Notes under the pieces: generated by a model | Told to the model about the DNA's origin: nothing | Seen by the model: the letters and a program-made list of their open reading frames with translations, nothing else | The model's database searches: none | Shown here: positions 50,423 through 59,852 of the stretch, piece after piece | How positions within the stretch are numbered: the stretch's first letter is position 1 | How the letters are laid out: each line of letters begins with the position of its first letter | Translations under genes and position numbers: made by a program | Source of the DNA: an uncultured Chloroflexota bacterium | GTDB taxonomy: Bacteria; Chloroflexota; Anaerolineae; Anaerolineales; Anaerolineaceae | NCBI GenBank assembly: GCA_902786265.1 | Contig: CADACE010000007.1 | Coordinates: forward strand, 1-64,000 | DNA: 64,000 nucleotides | Direction: 5' to 3'

Positions 50423-51640
50423 TTATAAATAATTCACCGGTATTACCCGATCCGTACCCCGCAGAGTCATGAGGTGATCGTAAAGGCAAATCACGCCGCC
50501 GGGACCGCGCTTTCCGATGCGGTCCAAAATGCTGAAATTCGTTATATCATGGATATTGGGGTCTGCGTGTTTCTTGATTTCGAGCGGGTATAAAATGTCT
50601 CCTTCCTCGATCAGGATATCAATTTCTTTCTTATCTTTATCCCGGTAAAAATAAAGCGGTGGTTCGAGAATTCCCCGGTTGTAATAACTTTTGACAATTT
50701 CCGAAAGGACAAACGCTTCAAAGAATTCGCCCGCCATCGCCCCATTCTTCAGCGTATCAACCGTATTCCAGCGGCTCAAATACGCTGCAAGTCCGGTATC
50801 AAGGAAATAGAGTTTTGGTGTTTTTACGGCACGATTTATCAGGTTGTTAGCGTATGGCCGGAGAAGATAAACAATATGGGAAGCAGACAGGATCGAAAGC
50901 CAACGGTCAGCGGTTGGCAGACTGATTCCCACATCGTTTGCAGCGGACTGCAAATTCAGAAGCTGTCCGTTTCTTGCTGCCATGACAGCCATGAAACGCA
51001 TAAATTTTACCTCATCACCAACCTGTGCCAGATCGCGGACATCTCTTTCCACATAGGTCGTAACGTAGGATCCGTAGTACATACGCCAGTCATAATCCTG
51101 ATTTGCAACCATCTCGGGCATAGATCCCCGCCATATCAGGTTCCAAATCCCGTCATAATCAACATCTGCCGGTGAATTTCGGCGGAGGGAGAAGTAATCA
51201 TCCGTCGGAATAAAAGGAACACGTTCGGAAATTCCGGTGATTTCCCGCAGTGACAAACCGAGCAGGTTCAGAATACCGATCCGACCGGCCAGGGACTCGC
51301 TGACTTGTTTCATCACTTTGAACTGCTGTGAACCGCTGAGATAAAATTGTCCCTTTTTATGATCGGAATCCAGATAAATTTTTATCTGTTCAAAGAGGTT
51401 GGGAGCTTTTTGTATCTCATCTATAAAGACAGGCGGGGGGAAATCTTTCAGAAAGGTGTTTTGGTTTTCCGCAGCTGAAGTCCGCAGGATCGCATCATCC
51501 ATTGTCACATGGCTGATGTTTCCGAGCAGGTTCTCCAGCATTGTTGTTTTCCCAACCTGCCTGGGGCCTGTTACCAAAACCGCGCCAAATTGTTTTGCCA
51601 TCTGACGAACGGTATCTTCCGCATGACGTTTAATATACAT
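50423..51640 (-). CDS. DUF4143 / AAA_14 family ATPase
   Basis: 405 residues. Walker A VTGPRQVGKTTML (about 23-35), Walker B PVFIDEIQKAP (about 70-80), sensor FYLSGSQQF, then the DUF4143 part with YVTTYVERDVRDLAQVGDE, VKTPKLYFLDTGLAAYLSRW and a nuclease-like ending FYRDKDKKEIDILIEEGDIL followed by PLEIKK. Only distantly similar to the member at 10459-11688. Function unknown. A 33-bp palindrome lies 27 bp upstream of its ATG. Confidence 0.88.
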   Translation of the reverse strand: MYIKRHAEDTVRQMAKQFGAVLVTGPRQVGKTTMLENLLGNISHVTMDDAILRTSAAENQNTFLKDFPPPVFIDEIQKAPNLFEQIKIYLDSDHKKGQFYLSGSQQFKVMKQVSESLAGRIGILNLLGLSLREITGISERVPFIPTDDYFSLRRNSPADVDYDGIWNLIWRGSMPEMVANQDYDWRMYYGSYVTTYVERDVRDLAQVGDEVKFMRFMAVMAARNGQLLNLQSAANDVGISLPTADRWLSILSASHIVYLLRPYANNLINRAVKTPKLYFLDTGLAAYLSRWNTVDTLKNGAMAGEFFEAFVLSEIVKSYYNRGILEPPLYFYRDKDKKEIDILIEEGDILYPLEIKKHADPNIHDITNFSILDRIGKRGPGGVICLYDHLMTLRGTDRVIPVNYL

Positions 51641-51666
51641 TTCCTGTCCCTTTCTTTACAAAAATC

Positions 51667-51699
51667 CGTCTAAACTAATATTAAATATTATTTTAGACG
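51667..51699. promoter_or_regulatory. 33-bp palindrome upstream of the second DUF4143 ATPase
   Basis: CGTCTAAACTAATATT and AATATTATTTTAGACG are inverted repeats (15 of 16 match) around a single A. The AT-rich centre can serve as a -10 region. Likely operator. Confidence 0.6.
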
Positions 51700-51795
51700 A
51701 AAAAAAGATTCCTGTCAAGCTGATAAGAATCTTATTCCGGTGAAAAAAGAGATGAATAATTATTGAACTGATACGTAAAGCGGGAATTCTGTTAT

Positions 51796-52128
51796 TCAGG
51801 AATTTTCCAATTCGTTTCGAAACAGGTTTATATAATCAGAGCGTCCATCAAAAATATGATAAATAAAAACAGTATCTTTCAGTAAGCGATAGATTACAAT
51901 ATATCGTTCAACGATAAGATAATGATATTCCATTCTGCGGAGTTCCGAATCACGTATATATGGACTCGAAAGCGGAAACTGTGTCAATCGGTCAATTGCA
52001 TCAAGAATTTTATCCGTGATCCTTTCTGCGGATTCAGGGCCTGCAAGCATCAGATAAAGAAGGGCTATATCTTCTAAATCGTGTTGTGCAGGATCGAGAA
52101 TTTTTACTGAAAATAAAGCTTTATCCAT
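51796..52128 (-). CDS. ParE/RelE-superfamily toxin
   Basis: 110 residues. Fold cues: KILDPAQHDLEDIALLYLML (helices 1 and 2) and a beta-sheet core (RRMEYHYLIVERYIVIYRLL followed by KDTVFIYHIFDGRSDY). The ending HIFDGRSDYINLF is typical of ParE/RelE-type toxins. Such proteins poison gyrase or cut mRNA on the ribosome. It overlaps its antitoxin gene by 8 nt. The pair is AT-richer than the surroundings. Confidence 0.85.
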   Translation of the reverse strand: MDKALFSVKILDPAQHDLEDIALLYLMLAGPESAERITDKILDAIDRLTQFPLSSPYIRDSELRRMEYHYLIVERYIVIYRLLKDTVFIYHIFDGRSDYINLFRNELENS

Positions 52129-52384
52129 GGATTATTTTCCTGAGTTTTGCTCTTGATTCTTCAACCGAATATGTTTCACATCCATCAATACGCTGTTTTT
52201 CGACTGCTTCAAGTTTTGACTTTAATCTCAGTAAATCCTCACGGCGTTCAAATGCTTCAATACTCATGATCACCATATCTCCTTCTCCATTTTTCGTAAT
52301 ATAGATAGGTTCATCGTTTTGATGAGCAAGTTTTGATATGGATGAATAATCATTGCGCAGTGCAGTAGAAGGTTTGATAACCAT
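52121..52384 (-). CDS. Phd/YefM-family antitoxin
   Basis: 87 residues. N-terminal Phd/YefM DNA-binding fold (MVIKPSTALRNDYSSISKLA followed by HQNDEPIYITKNGEGDMVIM, then SIEAFERRE); the charged C-terminal helix (about 55-87) would wrap the toxin. GGGAGG precedes the ATG. The palindrome over its promoter (52410-52426) is the expected autoregulatory site. Confidence 0.88.
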   Translation of the reverse strand: MVIKPSTALRNDYSSISKLAHQNDEPIYITKNGEGDMVIMSIEAFERREDLLRLKSKLEAVEKQRIDGCETYSVEESRAKLRKIIHG

Positions 52385-52409
52385 AATACCTCCCTTTATT
52401 ATTTTATCT

Positions 52410-52439
52410 GAATTATATCATAATTCTATCAGTTGACAA
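52410..52439 (-). promoter_or_regulatory. Toxin-antitoxin promoter and operator
   Basis: Minus strand: TTGTCA (52439-52434), 16 nt, TATAAT (52417-52412). The perfect inverted repeat GAATTAT-atc-ATAATTC (52410-52426) covers the -10 box, as expected for repression by the antitoxin complex. Confidence 0.7.
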
Positions 52440-52610
52440 ATAGGCTGACAGCAATAAAATACACTGTTCAGCCTCCGATATCCGATGATAAATATTACGC
52501 ACAGCAGCATGCCTTTATATGTTCTATTCTGAAGCGTAAACCTGTGATTATCAATTATTTTGGGGTATAATTCCCCCATCATAATCAAAGCTCAAAAATG
52601 GAGGAAAAAT

Positions 52611-52853
52611 ATGGGTTGGCTTGCGTCAATTATTATCGGTATTCTGGTCGGCTGGCTTGCCGGGAAAATCATGAAAAGCAGTCATGGGCTGCTGGTGAAT
52701 TTCCTGCTTGGATGGGCCGGTTCTTTCCTTGGAAAGTTTATCGCGGATCTCCTGAAAATTTCCAGTGATGGTTTGATCGGGGATATATTGTTCTCGGTTG
52801 CCGGCGCCTGTTTGATCCTGTTTATTTTCAACAGTTTCAATAAAAAACAATAG
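52611..52853 (+). CDS. GlsB/YeaQ/YmgE-family small membrane protein
   Basis: 80 residues with three hydrophobic helices. Family blocks are MGWLASIIIGILVGWLAGKI, LLGWAGSFLGKFIADLL and DILFSVAGACLILFIF. Members are stress-induced inner-membrane proteins (transglycosylase-associated in old annotation). GGAGG sets the start at 52611; TATAAT is at 52566-52571. A terminator follows. Confidence 0.9.
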   Translation: MGWLASIIIGILVGWLAGKIMKSSHGLLVNFLLGWAGSFLGKFIADLLKISSDGLIGDILFSVAGACLILFIFNSFNKKQ

Positions 52854-52886
52854 CCGGACAAATCGGGCATAAGCGTATAAACAGAG

Positions 52887-52917
52887 GCTTTCCGGGATTC
52901 CGGGAAGCTTTTTGTTT
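52887..52917 (+). terminator. Rho-independent terminator of the GlsB-like gene
   Basis: GCTTTCCGG (52887-52895) pairs with CCGGGAAGC (52900-52908, one GU), followed by TTTTTG. Confidence 0.75.
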
Positions 52918-53085
52918 TTAACTTTTACCGCGGCGGATCATTTTCCCGGAATCTTACACGCGGGGTTTGATAATGATAATTAGCCGGCCGGACCGCCGCA
53001 TATCATTCAGGATCATATCCTGGCAAAGGTTCCGCAAAGTGCAGTAAAAAAAAGAATCCTTTGATTTTATGAATATAATTATTGC

Positions 53086-53988
53086 ATGCTGAAAATACTG
53101 AACCGTGAGTTTATCTATCTGCGCTATTATTTTGAGATCCAGTTCAACCAGATCTTCTGGTATTGGGTGATCGGGATCCTTATCGGATCGCTCATATCTG
53201 TCTTTGCCAAGGACCGGATCCACGGCCTTTTCCGCGGGATGCGGGATAAAAAGTGGGGACTGTTCGGCATCATCCCGGCCTGTCTGCTGGGGATCGCTTC
53301 GCCTCTGTGCATGTATGGTACCATCCCGATCGCGGCATCCTTTGCCAAACAGGGCATGCGGGAGGACTGGCTGGCAGCATTCATGATGTCCTCGATCCTG
53401 CTCAACCCGCAGCTGATCATTTACAGCACGGCGCTGGGAACGACCGTCCTCACCGTGCGCCTGGTGACCTGTTTTCTGTGCGGCGCCGCGGCGGGACTGC
53501 TGATCCATTTCTTCTATAAGGACAGACCGTTCTTTGACTTTACCGGTTTTGAGGAAAGGGCAAGCCGCGATACGCACCCGAACCTGATCGTTCGCTATCT
53601 GCTGAACGTCTGGCGGAATGTCAAGGCCACCGGTCCGTATTTTCTGATCGGCATACTGCTCTCGGCAATGTTTCAGCGGTATGTCCCGGAGGACCTGATG
53701 GTCAATGTATTCGGCGGGAATGAAGCATGGGGCGTCCTGATGGCGGCAACGCTGGGTGTCCCGCTGTATGCCTGCGGCGGAGGGACGATCCCGCTGCTGC
53801 GGGAATGGCTGTGGGACGGGATGAGCGTCGGCAGCGCTGCTGCCTTCATGCTCACGGGTCCCGCGACGAAGATCACCAATCTCGGGGCACTGAAGATCGT
53901 TCTGGGCATCCGCAGATTTTTGATGTATTGGGCTTATGTGATCCTGTTTGCTCTGCTGACGGGATTGATTGTAAATATCATTCTGTAA
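53086..53988 (+). CDS. Permease of the ArsP/DUF318 (UPF0718) family
   Basis: 300 residues, eight or so membrane helices. Family marks are GIASPLCMYGTIPIAASFAK (with the functional Cys in the first half) and TLGVPLYACGGGTIPLLREW in the second half, an internal pseudo-repeat. ArsP-like members export organoarsenicals; others are linked to metal or selenium handling. TATAAT ends 6 nt before the ATG and there is no Shine-Dalgarno, so probably leaderless. It is 20 bp upstream of the DUF362-peptidase fusion and likely co-transcribed with it. Confidence 0.8.
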   Translation: MLKILNREFIYLRYYFEIQFNQIFWYWVIGILIGSLISVFAKDRIHGLFRGMRDKKWGLFGIIPACLLGIASPLCMYGTIPIAASFAKQGMREDWLAAFMMSSILLNPQLIIYSTALGTTVLTVRLVTCFLCGAAAGLLIHFFYKDRPFFDFTGFEERASRDTHPNLIVRYLLNVWRNVKATGPYFLIGILLSAMFQRYVPEDLMVNVFGGNEAWGVLMAATLGVPLYACGGGTIPLLREWLWDGMSVGSAAAFMLTGPATKITNLGALKIVLGIRRFLMYWAYVILFALLTGLIVNIIL

Positions 53989-54008
53989 TTTCCGAATAAG
54001 GAGTAGAG

Positions 54009-57000
54009 ATGAAACGAATTGTGTTGATTGCTGTCCTGATGCTGACTGCTGTGCTTTTCTGTGTCCCCGTCAGCTTCGCGCAGGAGGAAGAGAAACCGAT
54101 CGTCCTTTTCACCAGTGATATCTCACCGGAAGGACTGGTGTCGATTTACGAAGCGCTGGGTTGGGAACCGGGTGAAAATGTTGCGGTCAAGCTTTCGACC
54201 GGAGAATCGGAAAAATCCAATTATCTGCGTCCGGAGCTGATCGCGGATCTGGTACAGCAATTGGATGCCACGATCGTTGAATGCAACACTGCTTACAGCG
54301 GTTCCCGTGCCGCGACCGCCGAACACTATCAGGTGGCGGAAGACCGGGGATATACCGAAATCGCGGATTTTCAGATCCTGGATGAGTACGGTTCCATGGA
54401 GCTGCCGGTTGAAAACGGTATCCGTCTTGATGGCGACCTGGTGGGTGCTCATTTTAAAGATTACGATTCCTATGTGATCCTTTCCCATTTCAAGGGACAT
54501 GCCATGGCCGGTTACGGCGGCGCGATCAAAAACATTTCCATAGGTCTGGCTTCTTCCATGGGGAAGGTCCGCATTCATTCCGGCGGTACCAGCGATACCC
54601 ACTGGCATGATGAGCTGCATACCGAATTCCTGGAAGCTATGGCTGAGGCCGGGAAAGCTGTCTCCGATGCACTCGGCGACCGGATCATCTACATCAATGT
54701 GATGAACCGCCTTTCCATCGACTGCGACTGCGATCCGAATCCTTCCGAACCGGATATCCATGACATCGGCATCCTTGCTTCCTATGACCCGGTGGCGCTT
54801 GACCAGGCCTGCCTTGACCTGATCTACAAAGCCGAGGGGAATGAACGTTTCCTCCGGCGTCTTCACGAACTGGAAGGGGAACATACGCTGGAACATGCTG
54901 TGAAGATGGGACTCGGTTCAAGAGAATATACCCTGATAGACGTTACGGACGGACTCGACAATGTTTACACTCCCTTTGAAGCTACGGAAGAAAAAATGGC
55001 TGAACTGATCTCGTTTTCTGAGGAAGAAGCGGCAGCTGTTGAGGCCATGGAACCTTACAGCGCCGATGACAGCTGGGCGTTTTATGTTTATCTGATCGGG
55101 TCAGATCTGGAATCTTTGGGAATGGACAATCTTACCCCGATCACAAAAATACTTTCCGCCGGTAAAGCGGCAGCATACAAAGAAGAAAAACAGAAACGGA
55201 ACAACGATGATCTGATGAGATTTGTCAGCGAAGTTCAGGCACAGGGAATGGATCTGCCCGCAATGCTCTATCTGCCGGTTGCCAATGAAAGTTATGATAA
55301 TCCCGGTATCATGCCGGATGATCCCGATGCAGAGGGCTGCGCTTCGAGAAACTTCAAGCAGATGCTTTCCCTTGAACTGCCTGAAAACATCAAAATTGTC
55401 GTCCAGACCGGCGGTGCCAAACGCTGGCATCTTCCGTTTGTCAATCCGAACCGGACCCAGCGCTTTCTCCTGGATGACAAGGGAATGCACGAGGTTTACA
55501 GTATTCCTGCTGCAGAGATGTCTGATCCGGATAATCTCGCGGATTTCCTGAAATGGAGCATAGAAACCTATCCTGCAGATCACAGCGTGGTGATTTTATG
55601 GGATCATGGCGGAGCTCATACGGGATACGGAGATGATGAAATTTTCGAAGGGTCATTTACGATTCGCGGTCTGCATGACGCGTTTGAAAAAGCTGTCGGA
55701 TCAAATCCGGATGATCCTTATTTTGAAGCGATCGGGTTTGACGCCTGTCTGATGGCGAACATCGATGTTGCTCATGAACTGTACGGTTACGCCAAATATC
55801 TGTTCGCCAGTGAGGAGGTGGAACCGGGTACCGGCTGGAGTTTTGACCTCTTCCTGCAGGAACTGATCGACCATCCGGAAATGAACGGTGTGCAGCTTGG
55901 CAAAGCCGTCACCGACACCTATCTGGAAACATCTGCAAAAGAAGATGCCGATATGGGATATGTCGGCGCGGGTACTTTTGGTGTTTATGACCTGAACGCG
56001 GCCGAAGCGGTGTACCGGGCTTATGCCGCTTTTGCGAGAGAAGCGCTTCAGGCCGTGATCAAAGAACCGGCTTATCTCGCATCCCTGACAGAAGCAGCAA
56101 ACCGTTCTGTTTATTACGGATATAACAGTTACAAGGTTTATAATGTGGCCGATCTCGGGATGTTCATGGATTATGTTCCGGAGATCCTCTCGGAGGCGGC
56201 AGCAAATGTCAAGGAACAGATGAAAAAAGCAGTGCTTTACCATCGCGGTGTGGGGTACCTGACTGATTCGCAGGGCCTTTCTGTCTACTATCCCTCCCAT
56301 GTCGAAGACTATGGAGCTTTGGAATTTGTCCTTAACTATATTTACCATATCTCTGAGAACCCGGATATCAACGCACTTTATTATTACAAAGCAGCCGGCT
56401 GTCTGAATGAAGAAATGCTCTCTTATGCGGAAAAGGAAGGGTTCGGAAAACCGCAGAACCTTGATTTCTCCATCCTGCGCGGGGTCTCCGATGTGGAAGT
56501 GAATGCTGACAACAGCGGGAATGTCTCTTTTTCCCTCAGTGATGAAATGTTAAGCCTCATCCAGGACGCTCGTCTGGAGCTTGCTCATTATGATGAAGAA
56601 ACCGGCGATGTGACCTACTTCGGTGAAGATCGATACATTACCATGTCCGATGAAAACACAATTGTGGCTGCCTTTGACGGTACATGGCTGATGATGAACG
56701 ATTGTCCGCTGCCTTTGGAAGTGATCAGTACGACGGACGATTACGTCACTTATACAGTTCCGATGATCTATAATTTGACCACGGAAGTGAACTTCATGCT
56801 GAGCTATCACTTTGACACGCAGACTGTGGATTTTTTCGGTATCCGCACTTCGTATAATACAGCGGATCTGATGGGCCGTGATCTGATCCCGCTGAAACTG
56901 AACAGCACGTTTAATCCGGTTTATAAACAGAGAAACCTGGATAATTACACTGTAGTAAGGATCGAAGGACCGCTGCTCACAGCCGATGAGAATCTGAAGT

Positions 57001-57167
57001 TCAGCTATCAGCCGCTCGAGGATGGGATATATTTCGCCTGTGTCGTTGTTGAGGATCTGCGTTCGGATAAATATTATACGCCTGTGTTCCAGTATACACT
57101 GCAGGACGGTAAGATCGTTGATACCTCGGTCGTGGATGGCTTTTTTGCTTACGATAACGGGAAATAG
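54009..57167 (+). CDS. Secreted DUF362 domain fused to a clostripain-family (C11) peptidase
   Basis: 1052 residues. Signal peptide MKRIVLIAVLMLTAVLFCVP (cleaved near 25). DUF362 domain (about 30-310), with SHFKGHAMAGYGGAIKNISI, DCDCDPNPS and HDIGILASYDPVALDQACLD. Then a C11/clostripain peptidase domain (about 350-780): catalytic His533 in WDHGGAHTGYGDD and Cys580 in FDACLMAN, plus GTGWSFDLFLQEL. A beta-rich tail (800-1052) is unassigned. C11 enzymes cut after basic residues and are often auto-activated. The pairing with DUF362 is unusual. AAGGAG precedes the ATG. Confidence 0.85.
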   Translation: MKRIVLIAVLMLTAVLFCVPVSFAQEEEKPIVLFTSDISPEGLVSIYEALGWEPGENVAVKLSTGESEKSNYLRPELIADLVQQLDATIVECNTAYSGSRAATAEHYQVAEDRGYTEIADFQILDEYGSMELPVENGIRLDGDLVGAHFKDYDSYVILSHFKGHAMAGYGGAIKNISIGLASSMGKVRIHSGGTSDTHWHDELHTEFLEAMAEAGKAVSDALGDRIIYINVMNRLSIDCDCDPNPSEPDIHDIGILASYDPVALDQACLDLIYKAEGNERFLRRLHELEGEHTLEHAVKMGLGSREYTLIDVTDGLDNVYTPFEATEEKMAELISFSEEEAAAVEAMEPYSADDSWAFYVYLIGSDLESLGMDNLTPITKILSAGKAAAYKEEKQKRNNDDLMRFVSEVQAQGMDLPAMLYLPVANESYDNPGIMPDDPDAEGCASRNFKQMLSLELPENIKIVVQTGGAKRWHLPFVNPNRTQRFLLDDKGMHEVYSIPAAEMSDPDNLADFLKWSIETYPADHSVVILWDHGGAHTGYGDDEIFEGSFTIRGLHDAFEKAVGSNPDDPYFEAIGFDACLMANIDVAHELYGYAKYLFASEEVEPGTGWSFDLFLQELIDHPEMNGVQLGKAVTDTYLETSAKEDADMGYVGAGTFGVYDLNAAEAVYRAYAAFAREALQAVIKEPAYLASLTEAANRSVYYGYNSYKVYNVADLGMFMDYVPEILSEAAANVKEQMKKAVLYHRGVGYLTDSQGLSVYYPSHVEDYGALEFVLNYIYHISENPDINALYYYKAAGCLNEEMLSYAEKEGFGKPQNLDFSILRGVSDVEVNADNSGNVSFSLSDEMLSLIQDARLELAHYDEETGDVTYFGEDRYITMSDENTIVAAFDGTWLMMNDCPLPLEVISTTDDYVTYTVPMIYNLTTEVNFMLSYHFDTQTVDFFGIRTSYNTADLMGRDLIPLKLNSTFNPVYKQRNLDNYTVVRIEGPLLTADENLKFSYQPLEDGIYFACVVVEDLRSDKYYTPVFQYTLQDGKIVDTSVVDGFFAYDNGK

Positions 57168-57244
57168 CAATTGTTCAGAGCATTCTTTTGGGAACAGTCC
57201 CGGATGTTGGCTTATAAATAACCGGTAAGGTTAAACATGTGATG

Positions 57245-57280
57245 AAGAGCTGATGTAGCAAATCTATCAGCTCTTTTTTA
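57245..57280 (+). terminator. Rho-independent terminator after the DUF362-peptidase gene
   Basis: GAGCTGAT (57247-57254) pairs with ATCAGCTC (57266-57273), followed by TTTTTT. Confidence 0.85.
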
Positions 57281-57289
57281 TTACTAAGT

Positions 57290-58260
57290 AAAAGGTAACC
57301 ACCGCATTTTACGGGTGAGCCCAAAAACACAGCGGGGGTATGGGGGCCGCAGGCCCCCGGAAATCAGGCGCGGGCTGCGGCTTTCGCAAACACACGAACT
57401 TTCGATCCCGCGCCTTGCGAAGCATGCACTCCGGAATGCAAAGTGAGCTCTTATAGTAGATAAAATCAAGCTGAAATACTTGAAGGTTTAAAGCCATCCT
57501 GGGGGAGTGCTGCTTCGCAGCAGGCGCGGAACGGGCGTCAGCTGCCTGCCGAAGTGATGGTCCGCGCCTTGTTTTTCTTCGCCGGGGCGCGGGCCGGCTA
57601 AAGCCGCCCGCTGCCCCGGCACCCCGTTTTTATATAATCACTCTTCTGCGTGGTATTATTCAATGTTTTATTTTCAGCTAATGAAAATAGGAACAAAGCT
57701 TCTACTCTGAATCTATGCGGAAAAGCCGGTATTTCGCAGAGCAGATATGGAGCAGCGGATAAACGAAGGTCAGCCTGCGTCACGTTACAGAAAAAAGGCG
57801 TGGGAATGATCTTTTTCCCCTGTCCCTAATTATTAAATTGTTATTTATCCGCGTTATGCTGCTGTGTGCTTCAAAAGCAACCTATCAGCGCGCTAACAAT
57901 TTTTATGTAACCTGGGCGAAGCTCCCGCTCCGAATCTAATCGGACGAAGTCCATATCATACGGAGCGGAATTTTTCGCAGTTCCGCTAATGCAAGACCAT
58001 CTTCATTAAGCCTGCTCAGCTCGTGTGCTCTGTCTGATTAAAAAAGGAGGCGGGCAGTCCGCCGGCGCGCAAGGTATGGCTGATTCCGCGTTCATGCGAA
58101 GCACTCTGTCCGGCCGGCTTTTTGTGAATTGTCAAGGTGCGTTTTTCTCCTGACGTATTTGTTGTGGTTTTAACTGTCAGGTTTAAGGTAAAAATTTTCG
58201 TTTTCCGGAAAAAAACACGACCCTAACGTGTCAATTGACGGAATAAAGTGAGTTCTTATT
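57290..58260. other. GC-rich intergenic stretch with several hairpins, no credible gene
   Basis: About 1 kb without a convincing reading frame. It holds strong inverted repeats: GGGGGCC-gca-GGCCCCC (57342-57358), GCTGCTTCGCAGC (near 57511), and a GCCGGGGC...GCCCCGGC stem (about 57581-57620). A short minus-strand frame at 57284-57469 reads like frames often seen in GC-rich repeat text. It could hold a remnant of a mobile element or an unrecognised structured RNA. I find no RNase P, tmRNA or SRP RNA signature. Confidence 0.3.
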
Positions 58261-58270
58261 ACAGAGAATT

Positions 58271-58298
58271 CTGACATCCCGTCGGGATAGAGTATAAT
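58271..58298 (+). promoter_or_regulatory. Promoter of proS
   Basis: CTGACA (58271-58276), 16 nt, TATAAT (58293-58298), 33 bp before the proS ATG. No T-box or other riboswitch is recognisable. Confidence 0.65.
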
Positions 58299-58330
58299 TG
58301 AAAACAAATTGGTATAGATTGAGGAAGATT

Positions 58331-59764
58331 ATGGCAGAAGAAAAACTCACCTCCCAAAAGGAGAACTTCTCTGAATGGTATAACCAGGTCGTGCAGCGTG
58401 CCGACCTTGCTGATTATTCCCCTGTCCGCGGCTGTATGGTCGTCAAACCGTACGGCTGGGCACTGTGGGAAAACATCAAAGCGGACCTTGACCGCCGTTT
58501 CAAGGAAACCGGTCATGTGAATGCCGCGTTCCCGATGCTGATCCCGATGTCTTTCTTTGAGAAAGAAAAGGACCATGTGGAAGGCTTTTCCCCGGAACTG
58601 GCAGTCGTGACCCATGGCGGCGGACAGGAGCTGGAAGAACCGCTGGCGGTCCGTCCGACTTCCGAAACCATTATCGGCTATATGTACGCCAAATGGATCA
58701 AATCCTGGCGCGACCTGCCGGTCAAGATCAACCAGTGGGGCAATGTGATGCGCTGGGAAATGCGTCCCCGCCTGTTCCTGCGCACGGCTGAATTCTATTG
58801 GCAGGAAGGGCATACCGCCCACGCGACCTATGAGGAAGCACAGGAAGAAACCCTGCAGATGCTGAACGTCTACGCTGATTTCGCCCGTGAAATGGCGGCC
58901 ATGCCGGTGCTGAAGGGTGTTAAATCCGAGACCGAAAAATTCCCGGGTGCAGTCAACACCTATTCCATCGAAGCGATGATGGGCGACACCAAAGCGCTGC
59001 AGGCCGGAACTTCCCATAACCTCGGGCAGAACTTCGCCAAAGCCTTTGACATTAAATATCTTTCCCCGAACAACACGCTGGAATACTGCTGGACCACTTC
59101 CTGGGGTATGTCTACCCGTATGATCGGCGGTATCATCATGACTCACGGGGATGACAACGGACTGGTCCTGCCGCCGCGGCTGGCTCCTTACCAGATCGTT
59201 ATTGTCCCGATTTTCAAAAATGACGCGGAAAAATCCGTTGTCATGGAATGCGTCGGCAAAGTCATGGCTCAGCTTAAAGAATTCCGTGTCAAGCTGGATG
59301 ACCGGACCGAGCTCACCCCGGGCTTCAAATACCATGAATGGGAGCTGCGCGGTGTTCCGCTCCGCCTGGAAATCGGGCCGAAGGATGTGGAAAAGAATTC
59401 CGTCATGGCTGCCCGCCGTGACATCCCCGGCAAACCGGGCAAATCCTTCCTTTCCCAGGACAACCTGGCTGACCAGGTCCGCGACCTGCTGGATGAGATC
59501 CAGAACGGGATCCTTGCCAAGGCTGAAAAATTCCGTGATGACAACATCCATGAAGCCAGCACCTACGACGACCTTAAAGAAATCGTGGAACATGGTTGGG
59601 CCGAAGCCTGGTGGTGCGGCGATCCTGCCTGCGAAGCGAAGATCAAAGCCGATACCAAAGCCACGACCCGCTGCATGAATTTCGAACATCAGCACGGCCA
59701 TGGCCAGTGTGTCTGCTGCGGTAAAGACGCGGATAAGAAGATCTACTTCTCGAAAGCTTATTAA
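58331..59764 (+). CDS. proS: Prolyl-tRNA synthetase, short archaeal/eukaryote-like type
   Basis: 477 residues. Class II motifs: motif 2 region MRWEMRPRLFLRTAEFYWQE, substrate loop VRPTSETIIGYMYAKWIKSW, motif 3 region GGIIMTHGDDNGLVLPPRLA. It has no editing insertion, and ends in the zinc-binding C-terminal domain of the short type (CGDPACEAK...CMNF...CVCCGK) with a terminal Tyr (FSKAY). It charges tRNA-Pro. GAGGAAG sets the ATG at 58331. Confidence 0.96.
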   Translation: MAEEKLTSQKENFSEWYNQVVQRADLADYSPVRGCMVVKPYGWALWENIKADLDRRFKETGHVNAAFPMLIPMSFFEKEKDHVEGFSPELAVVTHGGGQELEEPLAVRPTSETIIGYMYAKWIKSWRDLPVKINQWGNVMRWEMRPRLFLRTAEFYWQEGHTAHATYEEAQEETLQMLNVYADFAREMAAMPVLKGVKSETEKFPGAVNTYSIEAMMGDTKALQAGTSHNLGQNFAKAFDIKYLSPNNTLEYCWTTSWGMSTRMIGGIIMTHGDDNGLVLPPRLAPYQIVIVPIFKNDAEKSVVMECVGKVMAQLKEFRVKLDDRTELTPGFKYHEWELRGVPLRLEIGPKDVEKNSVMAARRDIPGKPGKSFLSQDNLADQVRDLLDEIQNGILAKAEKFRDDNIHEASTYDDLKEIVEHGWAEAWWCGDPACEAKIKADTKATTRCMNFEHQHGHGQCVCCGKDADKKIYFSKAY

Positions 59765-59767
59765 TAA

Positions 59768-59850
59768 GGATCAGGTTTCAGGGGGCAGGGATCCGTTTAA
59801 ACCGAATTCCGCCCCTGAAATCTAAAACCTGACACCTGAAACCTCTCAAA
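59768..59850. repeat. Family C repeat after proS
   Basis: TTTCAGGGGGC (59777-59787) pairs with GCCCCTGAAA (59811-59820), followed by ACCTGACACCTGAAACC text like that at 27990-28010. It reaches to within 3 nt of the next gene's start codon. Confidence 0.5.
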
Positions 59851-59852
59851 AA

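Noticed and set aside
57284..57497. Short minus-strand frames in the GC-rich gap
   Set aside because: No ribosome-binding site and low-complexity, hairpin-derived sequence; similar frames occur by chance in such repeat text.
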